Below the pieces are notes generated by a model. The model made no database searches. It saw nothing but the letters and a program-made list of their open reading frames with translations, and had not been told where the DNA came from. Source: BP-133 sp040756995 (lineage in GTDB: Bacteria > Actinomycetota > Acidimicrobiia > IMCC26256 > BP-133). Taken from it: a stretch of 64,000 nucleotides of DNA. This document shows positions 26,899 through 35,084 of the stretch, one piece after another. Location: positions 124,001 through 188,000 of the forward strand of contig JBFLYK010000001.1 in the NCBI GenBank assembly GCA_040756995.1. Direction: 5' to 3'. Within the stretch, counting starts at the first letter, position 1; each line of letters starts with the position of its first letter. Made by a program: the position numbers and the translations under genes.

Positions 26899-27090
26899 AT
26901 GCGCTGGAACGACGTGGAGGAGATCTGCGAGGCGCTCGCCAAGTTTGAACCCCCGGTGGACACCCGGGCGATGACCGAGCAGGAGATCGTTGAGCTCGTG
27001 ATCACGCTCCCCGACTTCGAGGGCGATGCGGAGGAGTTCAACGCCGGGCACATCGAGGCCGTCCGGTCCGGGGTGTGGTGGGGTTCGTAG
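26899..27090 (+). CDS. IscX-like small acidic protein
   Basis: A 63-residue acidic protein whose layout matches IscX (YfhJ): MRWNDVEEICEALAKFEPPV, VDTRAMTEQEIVELV, LPDFEGDAEEFNAGHIEAV and a C-terminal Trp. In IscX the conserved W-x-D, LxDFxDD and N-x-x-x-x-E/A positions form an acidic iron-binding face. IscX binds Fe and the desulfurase IscS and modulates Fe-S assembly in proteobacteria. Finding it in an operon headed by a diiron protein, away from any isc genes, suggests iron delivery to that enzyme. That is inference; homology rests on pattern reading of a short protein. Confidence 0.6.
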   Translation: MRWNDVEEICEALAKFEPPVDTRAMTEQEIVELVITLPDFEGDAEEFNAGHIEAVRSGVWWGS

Positions 27091-27148
27091 AACGTTCTGG
27101 AAGACAGCACGAACCCGGTCAGGTTGGGAGACTCTCGGAAGGAGCGGC

Positions 27149-28621
27149 ATGAGCACGGCCACGATGAAGCGGTACCGCAACCTGATCGGGGGCGAGTGGG
27201 TCGTCGGCGCGGAGGAGCGGGAGATTCGCAGCCCGGCCACCGGCCACGTGGTGCACACGGTGCCCGTCTCCGGTGAGAAGCAGCTCGACGCCGCCGTCGT
27301 GGCCGCCCGGGGGGCGGTCGACTCGGGGAGCTGGTCGTGGGACCCCGAGCTGCGGGCCCGGGTGCTGTTCGAGTACGCGCGGTTGGTGCGGGAGAACATT
27401 GACGCCCTCGCGACTGAGCTCACCCGGGAGAGTGGCAAGGTCTTCGGGTTGGCCAAGAACGAAGCGCGGCGGCTCGCCCAGTCGATCGAGTACTTCGCCG
27501 GCATCACCCGCTGGGTGTACGGGAGGACCATCTCACCCCGGCCCGACCTTCTCAACATCATCGTGCGGGAGCCGGTCGGCGTGGTCGGGGCGATCCTGCC
27601 CTGGAACATGCCTCTCGGGCTCGTGGCCCGGACGCTGGGCCCGGCACTGGCCGCCGGGAACGCCATCGTCATCAAACCCGACGAGCTCACCGCCGGATCC
27701 TCGGCCGCCGCCCTCGAGCTGCTGGCCTCCATCCCCGACCTGCCCGCCGGGGTGGTCAACCTGGTGGCCGGCGGCGACGGCATCGGCAAGGCCATGACCG
27801 CCCATCCCGACATCGACATGATCGCCTTCACCGGCAGCTCCGATACCGGCAAGGAGGTCATGCGGGCCTGCGCCGGGACGCTCAAGAAGCTCTCCCTGGA
27901 GCTCGGCGGGAAGAGCCCGGTCGTCGTCTTCGACGATGCCGATCTGGACCGGGCGCTGGCGGGCACGGTCGAAGGGGCGGCCTTCTACCACGCCGGCCAG
28001 ATCTGCTTGGCCGGAACCCGGGTGCTGGTCCAGGACTCGCTGTACGACGAGTTCACCGACCGGCTGGCCGAACGGGCGACGAACATGCGGGTGGGAGACG
28101 GCGCCGAGCGGGGCGTGCAGTGCGGCCCGGTGATCTCCGAAGCCCAGCTGCAGCGTGTTCTCGACTACGTGGAGGTCGGCCGGGGCGAGGCCCAGCTGGC
28201 CGCTGGGGGCCGCCGGCTCACCGATGGCGCCTTGGCCGACGGCTACTTCGTGGCCCCCACCGTCTTCCGGGACGTGGCCCCCGATGCCCGCATCGCCCAG
28301 GAGGAGATCTTCGGTCCCGTCGTGTCGGCCCTGCGGTTCTCCGACCTCGGCGAGGCGGCCGAGATCGCCAACGGCACCCGCTACGGTCTCGCCGCCGGGG
28401 TCTTTACCCGGGACATCGACAAGGCGATCGCACTGGCCCGGCGGGTCCGGGCGGGGACCGTGTGGGTCAACACCTACGGCCAGCTCTTCCAGAACAGCGA
28501 GATGGGCGGGATGCGGGAGAGCGGGATGGGCCGGCAGTACGGCCTCGAAGGCCTGCACGAATACACCGAGCTGAAGAATATCGCCATCGGCATCGATCCC
28601 CGATTGGCGCCCGGGAGCTGA
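27149..28621 (+). CDS. Aldehyde dehydrogenase (NAD(P)-dependent)
   Basis: A 490-residue ALDH-superfamily enzyme. The cofactor motif is GAILPWNMPL, then FTGSSDTGKEVM. The general-base Glu is in LELGGKSPVVVF and the nucleophilic Cys in AGQICLAGTR, followed by EEIFGPVVSALRF. It oxidises an aldehyde to its carboxylic acid. ATG 27149 has GGAAGGAG about four bases upstream. With the alcohol dehydrogenase at 17469 and the ligases at 19490 and 28656 it would complete alcohol to aldehyde to acid to acyl-CoA. Confidence 0.92.
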   Translation: MSTATMKRYRNLIGGEWVVGAEEREIRSPATGHVVHTVPVSGEKQLDAAVVAARGAVDSGSWSWDPELRARVLFEYARLVRENIDALATELTRESGKVFGLAKNEARRLAQSIEYFAGITRWVYGRTISPRPDLLNIIVREPVGVVGAILPWNMPLGLVARTLGPALAAGNAIVIKPDELTAGSSAAALELLASIPDLPAGVVNLVAGGDGIGKAMTAHPDIDMIAFTGSSDTGKEVMRACAGTLKKLSLELGGKSPVVVFDDADLDRALAGTVEGAAFYHAGQICLAGTRVLVQDSLYDEFTDRLAERATNMRVGDGAERGVQCGPVISEAQLQRVLDYVEVGRGEAQLAAGGRRLTDGALADGYFVAPTVFRDVAPDARIAQEEIFGPVVSALRFSDLGEAAEIANGTRYGLAAGVFTRDIDKAIALARRVRAGTVWVNTYGQLFQNSEMGGMRESGMGRQYGLEGLHEYTELKNIAIGIDPRLAPGS

Positions 28622-28655
28622 TGACCCGGTCCGGGCGATGAAGGGGGGACCCCGA

Positions 28656-29999
28656 ATGAGCCTGCTTGTGTCACCCAGGGCGGCGGCCTCTCCGGTGTGG
28701 GACCAGTCGTGCTTCATGCCCCGCCCCGAGATCGAACGCCGCCAGCTGGCCCGCATCCAGCAGCTGCTGACGTACTGCTACGAACATGTCCCGCTCTACC
28801 GCCGCCTCTACGACGAGGCCGAGTTCAAGCCCGCCGACGTGCGCACCCTCGACGACTTCCGGCGCAACGTTCCCCGCTTGGACAAACCCGACCTCATGGT
28901 CGAGCAGCGGGCCGAAGGGGTGGCGCTCCGCAACGACCTGCCCACCGGGGCGGCCACCTACTACCACCAGACCTCGGGAACGACGGGGGAGCCGCTGGAG
29001 GAGTGGTCGACCGCCTACGACATGATGAGCGTGGCCGACAGCTGGATCGGTACCTGGTGGGCGGCGGGCATGCGGCCCCACGACACCATGTACTTCTGCT
29101 TCAACTTCGGGACCTTCGCCGGGTTCTGGACCGCCTTCTACGCCGCTCAGCGCTTCGGGGTGACCATCGCCTCGGGATCGGGGCTGTCCACCCAGCAGCG
29201 CCTCGTCCAGATGGCCAAGCTGCGCCCGGCGGCGCTTGTCGCCACCCCCACCTACCTTCTGCGGATGGTCGAGGAGGCACCCGAGCACGGATTCGACCTC
29301 TCGGCCCTCGGTGTCCGCTTCGTGGTGGTGGCGGGCGAGCCGGCCACGTCGAGTGCCCGCCGGCGCATCATCGAGGCGTTCGGCCTGGAGGCCTTCTGCG
29401 ACCAGTACGGGATCTCCGACGCCATGTGGGGGACGGTGGAGTGCCCCACCGACTCGGGCGGCATCCACGTCGTCGAACCCGGTTTCTACTCGTACTCGAT
29501 CGACCCTGACAGCGGGGAGCCCATCGACGAGGACGGGGTGGTGGGGGAGAACGTCATCACCGCCTTCAACCGCCCTCTCCAGCCGATCGTGAACTACCGC
29601 ACCCACGATCTCGTCCGCCGCTACGCCGACCACGACCACGGCTGCGGCTGGACCTGGCAGTGGCTCGACGGGGTGGTGCTGGGCCGGACCGATTTCATGA
29701 TGACAATCCGGGGAACCAACGTGTACCCGACGGCCATCGACAACCTGCTGGCCGAGATCCCCGAGCTGTCGCCCTGCTACGAACTGCACGTGTCGACCAC
29801 CCGGGGTATGGACGCCCTCACGGTCAAGGCGGAGACGTGCGAGGTGCCGCCCGATCCCGCCTCCGTGGCCGCCCGGGTGCGCCAGCACCTGCGGGAGCGG
29901 CTGCTCGTCGACATCACGGTCGAGATCGTCGAGCCGGGGACGCTGCCCCGCTACGAGCTCAAGACCAGGCGGATCTTCGATCACCGGAAGGAGGGGTAG
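28656..29999 (+). CDS. Phenylacetate-CoA-ligase-like AMP-forming ligase (PaaK family)
   Basis: A 447-residue adenylating enzyme of the PaaK/CapK type. The N-terminal LLTYCYEHVPLYRRLYDEA is typical, the ATP loop is YHQTSGTTGEPLEEW and the A5-like motif is FCDQYGISDAMWG. LGRTDFMMTIRGTNVYPTAI leads into the C-terminal domain. It activates an aromatic or related acid to its CoA thioester, which a PaaA-type oxygenase could then attack. ATG 28656 is preferred over ATG 28638 because of the G-rich site between them. Confidence 0.85.
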   Translation: MSLLVSPRAAASPVWDQSCFMPRPEIERRQLARIQQLLTYCYEHVPLYRRLYDEAEFKPADVRTLDDFRRNVPRLDKPDLMVEQRAEGVALRNDLPTGAATYYHQTSGTTGEPLEEWSTAYDMMSVADSWIGTWWAAGMRPHDTMYFCFNFGTFAGFWTAFYAAQRFGVTIASGSGLSTQQRLVQMAKLRPAALVATPTYLLRMVEEAPEHGFDLSALGVRFVVVAGEPATSSARRRIIEAFGLEAFCDQYGISDAMWGTVECPTDSGGIHVVEPGFYSYSIDPDSGEPIDEDGVVGENVITAFNRPLQPIVNYRTHDLVRRYADHDHGCGWTWQWLDGVVLGRTDFMMTIRGTNVYPTAIDNLLAEIPELSPCYELHVSTTRGMDALTVKAETCEVPPDPASVAARVRQHLRERLLVDITVEIVEPGTLPRYELKTRRIFDHRKEG

Positions 30000-30004
30000 C
30001 GGCC

Positions 30005-30223
30005 ATGGCCGAGGGCTACTACGACGAGGCGGAGCGGGCCGCCGAGGAGGCGCGCCTGCGGGCGCTCCTGGCCACGATCCGGGCCGGCCGGGAGGCGACG
30101 GCCAGTCCCATGGTCGACGCCAACCTGCGCAGCATGGAGGAGCTGTGCCTCCACGCCCTGACCTTCTTCACTGCCGACATCGACCTCCACCCTTACACGT
30201 CAGCGCTCTCCGCCCACCCATGA
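30005..30223 (+). CDS. Small hypothetical protein, 72 residues
   Basis: A helical protein with no recognised family. The N-terminal half is rich in Ala, Glu and Arg (YYDEAERAAEEARLRALLAT) and the C-terminal part has one Cys. It starts five bases after the PaaK-like stop and its stop overlaps the next start in an ATGA junction, so it is very likely translated. Its role is unknown. Confidence 0.5.
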   Translation: MAEGYYDEAERAAEEARLRALLATIRAGREATASPMVDANLRSMEELCLHALTFFTADIDLHPYTSALSAHP

Positions 30224-30774
30224 CCGACTTCGTGAAACCGGTGAGCCTGGATCGACGGGAGGCCCGGCTCGTGGCCCGCACGCTGCGGGCCGGGCTGGTC
30301 CAGGCCTTCGGTCCGGAACCGGAGCTGTGGTCCCTCCTCGACCCCGCCGGGGGAGACGGCCTCGCCGGGGGAACCGTCTTCGCTGAAGCGCCGCCTCACC
30401 GGCTCGCTCCGCCGGCGGGCGCCCGGGCCACCACCGTCTACGTGGTGGGGGAGAACGACACGGCGGCGGCCATGGGCCATCCCGACGCCGCGATGGCGGT
30501 GGTGGGGAGCCCCCGCCTCGGGCTGTGGTTCGAACTGGCCACGTCACCGCTCATGCCCGCTCCGGATTCGGGGGCTCGCCACGTCGGGGTCGGGTTGGTC
30601 GTCCACCACCTCGGCTCGGCGGTGGTCGGCGAGGAGGTGACCGTGGAGGCCCGGGTGCAGGCCACGACCGGCCGGGCCGTCGTGTTCGCCCTGACGGCGA
30701 CGGTGGACGGGCGCCTGGTCGCCAGCGGCGTGCATCACCGACGGATCCTCGACCGCCACCCCGCCGCCGGCTGA
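30220..30774 (+). CDS. Hot-dog thioesterase-like protein
   Basis: A 184-residue protein starting at ATG 30220 in an ATGA overlap with the previous stop. The C-terminal half (HVGVGLVVHHLGSAVVGEEV, then AVVFALTATVDGRLVASGVH) resembles the single hot-dog domain of fluoroacetyl-CoA-thioesterase-like proteins. The N-terminal 90 residues may be a divergent second hot-dog. It may hydrolyse a stalled or toxic acyl-CoA. It ends at a hairpin shared with the convergent gene. Confidence 0.55.
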   Translation: MTDFVKPVSLDRREARLVARTLRAGLVQAFGPEPELWSLLDPAGGDGLAGGTVFAEAPPHRLAPPAGARATTVYVVGENDTAAAMGHPDAAMAVVGSPRLGLWFELATSPLMPAPDSGARHVGVGLVVHHLGSAVVGEEVTVEARVQATTGRAVVFALTATVDGRLVASGVHHRRILDRHPAAG

Positions 30775-30786
30775 CACGCCGGCGGC
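30763..30786. terminator. Bidirectional hairpin between convergent operons
   Basis: GCCGCCGGC (30763-30771) and GCCGGCGGC (30778-30786) form a perfect 9-bp stem with a six-base loop. It lies exactly between the plus-strand stop at 30774 and the minus-strand stop at 30788. No T-tract is present on either side, so strength as an intrinsic terminator is uncertain. Confidence 0.6.
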
Positions 30787-30787
30787 A

Positions 30788-31111
30788 TCAGCGCTGCTCG
30801 CCGAGCGTCAGCCAGACCAGCAGGAGGAGCTCGTCGTCAGGGACGTCGATGCTCCACTGGTAGGGCTTGGGCACCACGTGGATCCGGGGCTCCCGGTGCG
30901 TCTCGTCCGCGTGGTCGAACGCCATGATGCCGATGGACCGCGCCCCGCTCACCACGAAGTACAGCTCGCCTCCGTCCGGCCAGGTGAGCTCGAGGAGGGC
31001 GGCGTCGGGGTAGCGAAGGACACGGCACTGGAAGCCGGGTGGCTCCGGCGTCCGGCCCGACCGCGGCCGGGCCGGGGCCCCCGTTTCCGGGTCCGGCTCG
31101 TGCCCGGTCAC
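30788..31111 (-). CDS. Hypothetical protein coupled to the minus-strand PaaA-like gene
   Basis: A 107-residue protein of unknown family. A Pro/Arg-rich start is followed by a beta-rich core (ALLELTWPDGGELYFVVSGA) and an acidic C-terminus (SIDVPDDELLLLVWLTLGEQ). GTG 31111 overlaps the upstream stop in a GTGA junction, so translation is coupled to the PaaA-like protein. It could be an accessory subunit of that oxygenase; no homology to PaaB is apparent. Confidence 0.5.
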   Translation of the reverse strand: MTGHEPDPETGAPARPRSGRTPEPPGFQCRVLRYPDAALLELTWPDGGELYFVVSGARSIGIMAFDHADETHREPRIHVVPKPYQWSIDVPDDELLLLVWLTLGEQR

Positions 31112-31845
31112 AGGAACCGGCGGTTGGCCCGGTCGTCGGGGACGTCGATGCCGAGCTCGGTGAGCAGCGGCCGGGTGTCGGCGATGTAGCGCCGGCGCAG
31201 CTCCTCGTTGTCCTCCTGGCGCAGACCCCAGCGCACGTAGTCCTGGGAGAACCCCGAGTCGGAGCGACCGAACATGTCCAGGGCGGCCGGCCACCAGATC
31301 TTGACCTTGTCATTGGCCTCGGCCAGCCCTTCGGGCGTGGAGCAGATCCTCCGGAGGTTTCGCAGCCCGAAAGTGGCGTGGAAGACCTCGTCCTTGTGGA
31401 GCTTGGGGGCGACACTGCGCAACGGGGCATAGGGGACGTCCGACCAGGTCTCGCCGATGTAGATGCCGACGCGGTCCCCGATGCCGTTGAAGAAGGCCAG
31501 GTCGCAGAACGTGTCCAGGGGGAGGTCGAAGAGGTACTGCTTGATCGGCTGGTCCACGCGGGGCCCACCGAGGCCGTCCAGGAGCCGGGCGGTGATGACG
31601 CCGTGCTCGACCTCCTGGAGCATGAGGCGGGCGTAGGCCACCTTCGTCTTGTCGTCGGGAATGAGCGTCATGCCCCGTTCCCAAATCCGGTTCAGCAGTG
31701 TGATGTAGTGGGGGTTGGCGGTGTTTTCCAAGTGGTTGCTGAGCATGCGGATGAGAAGTGTTCGGAATTCCTCCGGCATGTCGGGGTCGCCTTCGGCGTA
31801 CACCCTCGTCGTGTGCTCCGATGCGACCGTCAGACCTCCGGCCAT
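31108..31845 (-). CDS. Stand-alone PaaA-like diiron oxygenase protein (paralogue 2)
   Basis: A 245-residue PaaA/PaaC-family protein with both iron motifs: E78-x-x-H81 in LQEVEHGVITA and E153-x-x-H156 in HKDEVFHATFG. It shares the C-terminal block ALDMFGRSDSGFSQDYVRWG and LGIDVPDDRANRRFL with the protein at 25281, so the two are paralogues from a duplication. ATG 31845 has GAGAGGAG about eight bases upstream; a longer in-frame reading to 32547 would run through the divergent MEDS gene and is rejected. It is transcribed away from the MEDS/PucR pair, which may regulate it. Confidence 0.8.
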   Translation of the reverse strand: MAGGLTVASEHTTRVYAEGDPDMPEEFRTLLIRMLSNHLENTANPHYITLLNRIWERGMTLIPDDKTKVAYARLMLQEVEHGVITARLLDGLGGPRVDQPIKQYLFDLPLDTFCDLAFFNGIGDRVGIYIGETWSDVPYAPLRSVAPKLHKDEVFHATFGLRNLRRICSTPEGLAEANDKVKIWWPAALDMFGRSDSGFSQDYVRWGLRQEDNEELRRRYIADTRPLLTELGIDVPDDRANRRFL

Positions 31846-31933
31846 CAAGGACTCCTCTCGAGCGGTCTCAATTCGTTCGTTCGACGCGTTCGTAGAGGTC
31901 CATAGTAGCTGGGTCTCCTCCGCCCTGCGACCG

Positions 31934-31961
31934 TTGGAAGTGTACGCCGCCCTGTTAGAAT
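31934..31961 (+). promoter_or_regulatory. Promoter of the MEDS-PucR regulator operon
   Basis: TTGGAA (31934-31939) and TAGAAT (31956-31961) are 16 bases apart, upstream of the regulator genes and divergent from the PaaA-like gene. The roughly 160-base gap must hold both promoters, a usual arrangement for a regulator and its target. Confidence 0.5.
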
Positions 31962-32004
31962 GTCGGCACGAACAAGTGACCGGCATGAGCGTGGGGGGAG
32001 CCAT

Positions 32005-32625
32005 GTGGCTGGGTCGCAAAGCATGATGGGCTCTATCTCGCTCGGCGTCCCGGGAGTGTCGGTTGCGCGGCGGACTCACCTCTGTGCCTTCTACCGGGGA
32101 GCGGCGGAACGGGACGAGATCTTGATCCCTTACCTGCGGGAGGGGATGAAGGCCGGAGAACGGTGCGTCTGTGTCGGCGACGCGGCTGATCCGGACGCCA
32201 TCCAGGCCGCGCTCGGTCCCGAGGTCGCGACCGACGCCAGCGGCAGGCAGCTCGACCTCCTGGCAGCGGAAGATGTGTACTTTCCTGAAGGCAGGTTCTG
32301 CCCGCAGGAGATGCTCGACTTCTTGAACCACTCGGGGATGGCCGCGCTGGCCGATCCAGGCTGCCCCTTCACCCGGCTCGTCGGCGAGATGACCTGGGCG
32401 TTGCGCGAGCTCCCGGGGGTCGAGGAGCTCGTGGGTTACGAGTCGGAGGTCAATCGGCTCGCGCCTCGCTATCCGTGGGTGCTCCTCTGCCTCTACGACC
32501 TCGAGCGCTTCAGTGGTGAGCTCCTCGTCGACATCCTGAAGACCCATCCCCGGGTCTTGATGTTCGGGGCCGTCCTCGACAACCCCTACTACCAGGAGCC
32601 CGACGAGTTCCTCGCCCGCACCTGA
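32005..32625 (+). CDS. MEDS-domain (DcmR-type) sensory protein
   Basis: A protein of about 206 residues with the MEDS pattern: THLCAFYRGAAERDEILIPY, then LREGMKAGERCVCVGDAADP, and later PWVLLCLYDLERFSGELLVD. MEDS domains occur in DcmR of dichloromethane-using methylotrophs and in sensor kinases and are thought to sense hydrocarbon derivatives. There is no output domain here. GTG 32005 is chosen because GGGGGGAG lies four bases upstream; ATG 32023 or 32026 are alternatives. The PucR regulator begins five bases after its stop, so the two probably act as sensor and effector. Confidence 0.7.
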   Translation: MAGSQSMMGSISLGVPGVSVARRTHLCAFYRGAAERDEILIPYLREGMKAGERCVCVGDAADPDAIQAALGPEVATDASGRQLDLLAAEDVYFPEGRFCPQEMLDFLNHSGMAALADPGCPFTRLVGEMTWALRELPGVEELVGYESEVNRLAPRYPWVLLCLYDLERFSGELLVDILKTHPRVLMFGAVLDNPYYQEPDEFLART

Positions 32626-32630
32626 GGACC

Positions 32631-34289
32631 GTGCCGGTCGCCACCCCTCCCGATGGCGATGTCACCCTTCGGGAGCAACTGTCGAACCTTCGAGCCCTGC
32701 TCACCCTCTCGATGCTCATGACGGAGCACGCTGACGAGGGCGCGATCCTGCATCTGGCCGCGACGGCGGTCCCGTCGCTCGGTCGTTGCCGGACCGAAGG
32801 GGTCTACCTCGACGGGGGATGGCACAACGCCTGCGACAGTCTCGGGTCGGGCGTCCGCCGACGCCTCGAGGCCCAGCTGGCTGCCCTGGACGTCGATGGA
32901 GGTCAGCTGGAGATCCCCGGCCGGTCCTGGGGATGGGGCTATCCCTTGAGCCGCCGCGGCGGCGCCCACGGCCACATGGTGGTCGGCGCGGCCGAGGCGC
33001 CCCCGGAGCATGAGCAGTTCCTGCTGACGGCCCTGGCCCAGCAGACCAGCGTGGCCCTGGCCAATGCCCGTCTCCGCGCCGGAGAGCGGAAGAGCGCCGA
33101 CGACCTGCGGAGGGCGCTCGAGGCCCTCCGGCACAGAACAGAGATCCACGAGCGACTCACCCGGGTGGCGCTGGCGGGGGAGGGACAGGAGGGCATCGCC
33201 CGAGCGGTGCACGAGCTGACCGGCTACCCGGTGGCCATCGAGGACCGCTACGGCAACCTCACGGCCTGGGCCGGCCCTGACCGGCCGGACCCGTACCTGA
33301 GAGACTTCCCGACCCATCGGGACCACCTGCTGCGCCGAGCGCTGCAGGCCGAAGGCCCCCTCCGCGACCAGGGTCGCCTGGTCGCCCTGGCTCGGCTCGG
33401 GGACGACGTCCTCGGCGTCCTCGCCCTCATCGACCCGGACGGAACGGCCGGTGAGCAGGAACGGGTGACGCTCGGACACGCCGCCACGGTGCTGGCCAAG
33501 GAACTCGCCCGCCTCCGGAACCTGGCCGAAACCGAGCTGCGCCTGCGGCGCGACCTGGTCGAGGAGCTGCTGGCCGGTGCTGACGACGAGGGCGCCCTGC
33601 ACCGGGCGCAGGTCCTCGACTACGACCTGGGGCGCACCCACCGGGTGGTCGTGGTCGACGGTGGCCGCTCCGCCGCCGACCACGAGCGGTTCTTCCACGC
33701 CGTCCGGCGCGCCGCCCGCGACGTGGGCCTGGGATCGCTCCTCGTCGCCCGGCCGGGGGCGGTGGTGGTCCTGGCGGACACCGAGGGGCTCTGGGAGGCG
33801 TTCAGGGGCGAGATCCTCATGGGGCTCGGCCGTGGCGCCTGCCGGATCGGGGTCGGTGGGCCGTGCGAACGGCCCCGTGACTTTTCCCGCTCGTACCGGG
33901 AGGCGCAGCTGGCCCTGAAGATGCAGAAAGCCACCGGAAGCCAGAGCCGGGTCACGGTGTACGAAGATCTCGGCATCTACCAGGTCCTGTGCGAGGTGCC
34001 CGACACCGACTCGGTGGAGCGCCTCGTCCGCCGGTGGCTGAGCCCCCTGCTGGACCACGACGCCGCCAACGGCTCGCAGCTCGTGGCCACTTTGAGTGGG
34101 TACCTGGAGTGCGGTGGCAACTACGACGCCGCCGCCAAGGCCCTCTCGGTGCACCGCAGCACGCTCAGGTACCGCCTGCAGCAAATTCGCGACATCTCCG
34201 GCTACGACCTCCGAGACCCCGACACCCACTTCAACCTGCACCTGGGCACGCGGGCGTGGCGAACCCTCCAGGCTATGCGCGGCCCCTAG
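32631..34289 (+). CDS. GAF-like plus PucR-type HTH transcriptional regulator
   Basis: A 552-residue regulator. The N-terminal 150 residues look like a GAF domain (LMTEHADEGAILHLAATAVP, and LLTALAQQTSVALANARLR leading into a helix). A second sensor-like domain follows. The C-terminal HTH_30 of PucR/CdaR regulators is clear: CGGNYDAAAKALSVHRSTLR, then YRLQQIRDISGYDL. Such proteins activate catabolic operons on sensing a metabolite. The PaaA-like operon transcribed away from it, and perhaps the wider catabolic island, are likely targets. Confidence 0.82.
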   Translation: MPVATPPDGDVTLREQLSNLRALLTLSMLMTEHADEGAILHLAATAVPSLGRCRTEGVYLDGGWHNACDSLGSGVRRRLEAQLAALDVDGGQLEIPGRSWGWGYPLSRRGGAHGHMVVGAAEAPPEHEQFLLTALAQQTSVALANARLRAGERKSADDLRRALEALRHRTEIHERLTRVALAGEGQEGIARAVHELTGYPVAIEDRYGNLTAWAGPDRPDPYLRDFPTHRDHLLRRALQAEGPLRDQGRLVALARLGDDVLGVLALIDPDGTAGEQERVTLGHAATVLAKELARLRNLAETELRLRRDLVEELLAGADDEGALHRAQVLDYDLGRTHRVVVVDGGRSAADHERFFHAVRRAARDVGLGSLLVARPGAVVVLADTEGLWEAFRGEILMGLGRGACRIGVGGPCERPRDFSRSYREAQLALKMQKATGSQSRVTVYEDLGIYQVLCEVPDTDSVERLVRRWLSPLLDHDAANGSQLVATLSGYLECGGNYDAAAKALSVHRSTLRYRLQQIRDISGYDLRDPDTHFNLHLGTRAWRTLQAMRGP

Positions 34290-34316
34290 CTAGCCCAACA
34301 TAATAATTTACCCAAT

Positions 34317-35060
34317 GTGACTGAAGAACAAACTGCCCTGCCAGGACGAATGTTTCGCGTCGGTGGGCCGTTTCTCCATGGCGTCGGACGATTCATGATC
34401 TTCCTCATGACTGACTTGGTTGACCCCACGCCGCTCGCCCTCCACAGGCCAACCCTGCGATTCCAAGAGTTCGTGTGCCGGGAATGCCACCGCCACGGTC
34501 GCCACCACGACGCCCTGATGCTGGCCTGGACCGCGTTCGAGGACCGTCCGGCTCTGCCCACGTATCAGCACCTCGTCGACCATGCCACCCAGACCGGAGT
34601 CTGGCCCGAATGGCGGCCCCGGGCCATAGCCGTGCTCCGCCGTCACGTCGAGGAGGCGAGGGAGGCGGCGACGAGTCGCAACGGCACGAACCGGCACGTC
34701 TTCCCGTTCCACCCGCCGGGTGCCGCGGTGCTCATCGAGGTGCTCCTGTGGGAAGGCGACATCGACGGCGCCTGGGAGGAAGCCCTGAGTGGCGACTGCT
34801 CCCATCGCCTCTGGATGCGCCTGGCGGATGCCCGCCAGGCGACCCACCCCGGCGACGCCATCCCCGTCTACCAGCGGGAGGTCGAGCAGCTCATCAACCT
34901 GCGGCACTACGGCGCGGCCGTCGAGGTCATGGACCACATCCGCCACCTGCGCGTCCGGGCGGGCCAGCCCGAGGAGTTCCGCGGCGACGTTGCTCCGGTA
35001 CGCGCCACCCATACGGCGAAACGCAAGCTCATGCAGCTCCTCGACGCCAACGGTTGGTAG
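34317..35060 (+). CDS. Helical-repeat protein like the C-terminal part of SWIM-zinc-finger proteins
   Basis: A 247-residue helical protein. Its segments VLIEVLLWEGDIDGAWEEAL, CSHRLWMRLADARQATHPGD and AIPVYQREVEQLINLRHYGA match, as remembered, the C-terminal helical region of SWIM-zinc-finger proteins. The zinc-finger half itself is absent. It may be a stand-alone version or a truncated gene. A -10-like CATAAT (34299-34304) lies so close to the GTG that the transcript may be nearly leaderless. Convergent with the SDR gene at 35085. Confidence 0.55.
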   Translation: MTEEQTALPGRMFRVGGPFLHGVGRFMIFLMTDLVDPTPLALHRPTLRFQEFVCRECHRHGRHHDALMLAWTAFEDRPALPTYQHLVDHATQTGVWPEWRPRAIAVLRRHVEEAREAATSRNGTNRHVFPFHPPGAAVLIEVLLWEGDIDGAWEEALSGDCSHRLWMRLADARQATHPGDAIPVYQREVEQLINLRHYGAAVEVMDHIRHLRVRAGQPEEFRGDVAPVRATHTAKRKLMQLLDANGW

Positions 35061-35084
35061 GCCGCTACCGCGGCTCGTCGCTGC

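Noticed and set aside
31108..32547. A 479-codon minus-strand reading extending the PaaA-like gene upstream
   Set aside because: The added 234 residues run antisense through the MEDS gene and have no family similarity. ATG 31845 has a good ribosome site and gives the normal PaaA-like N-terminus.
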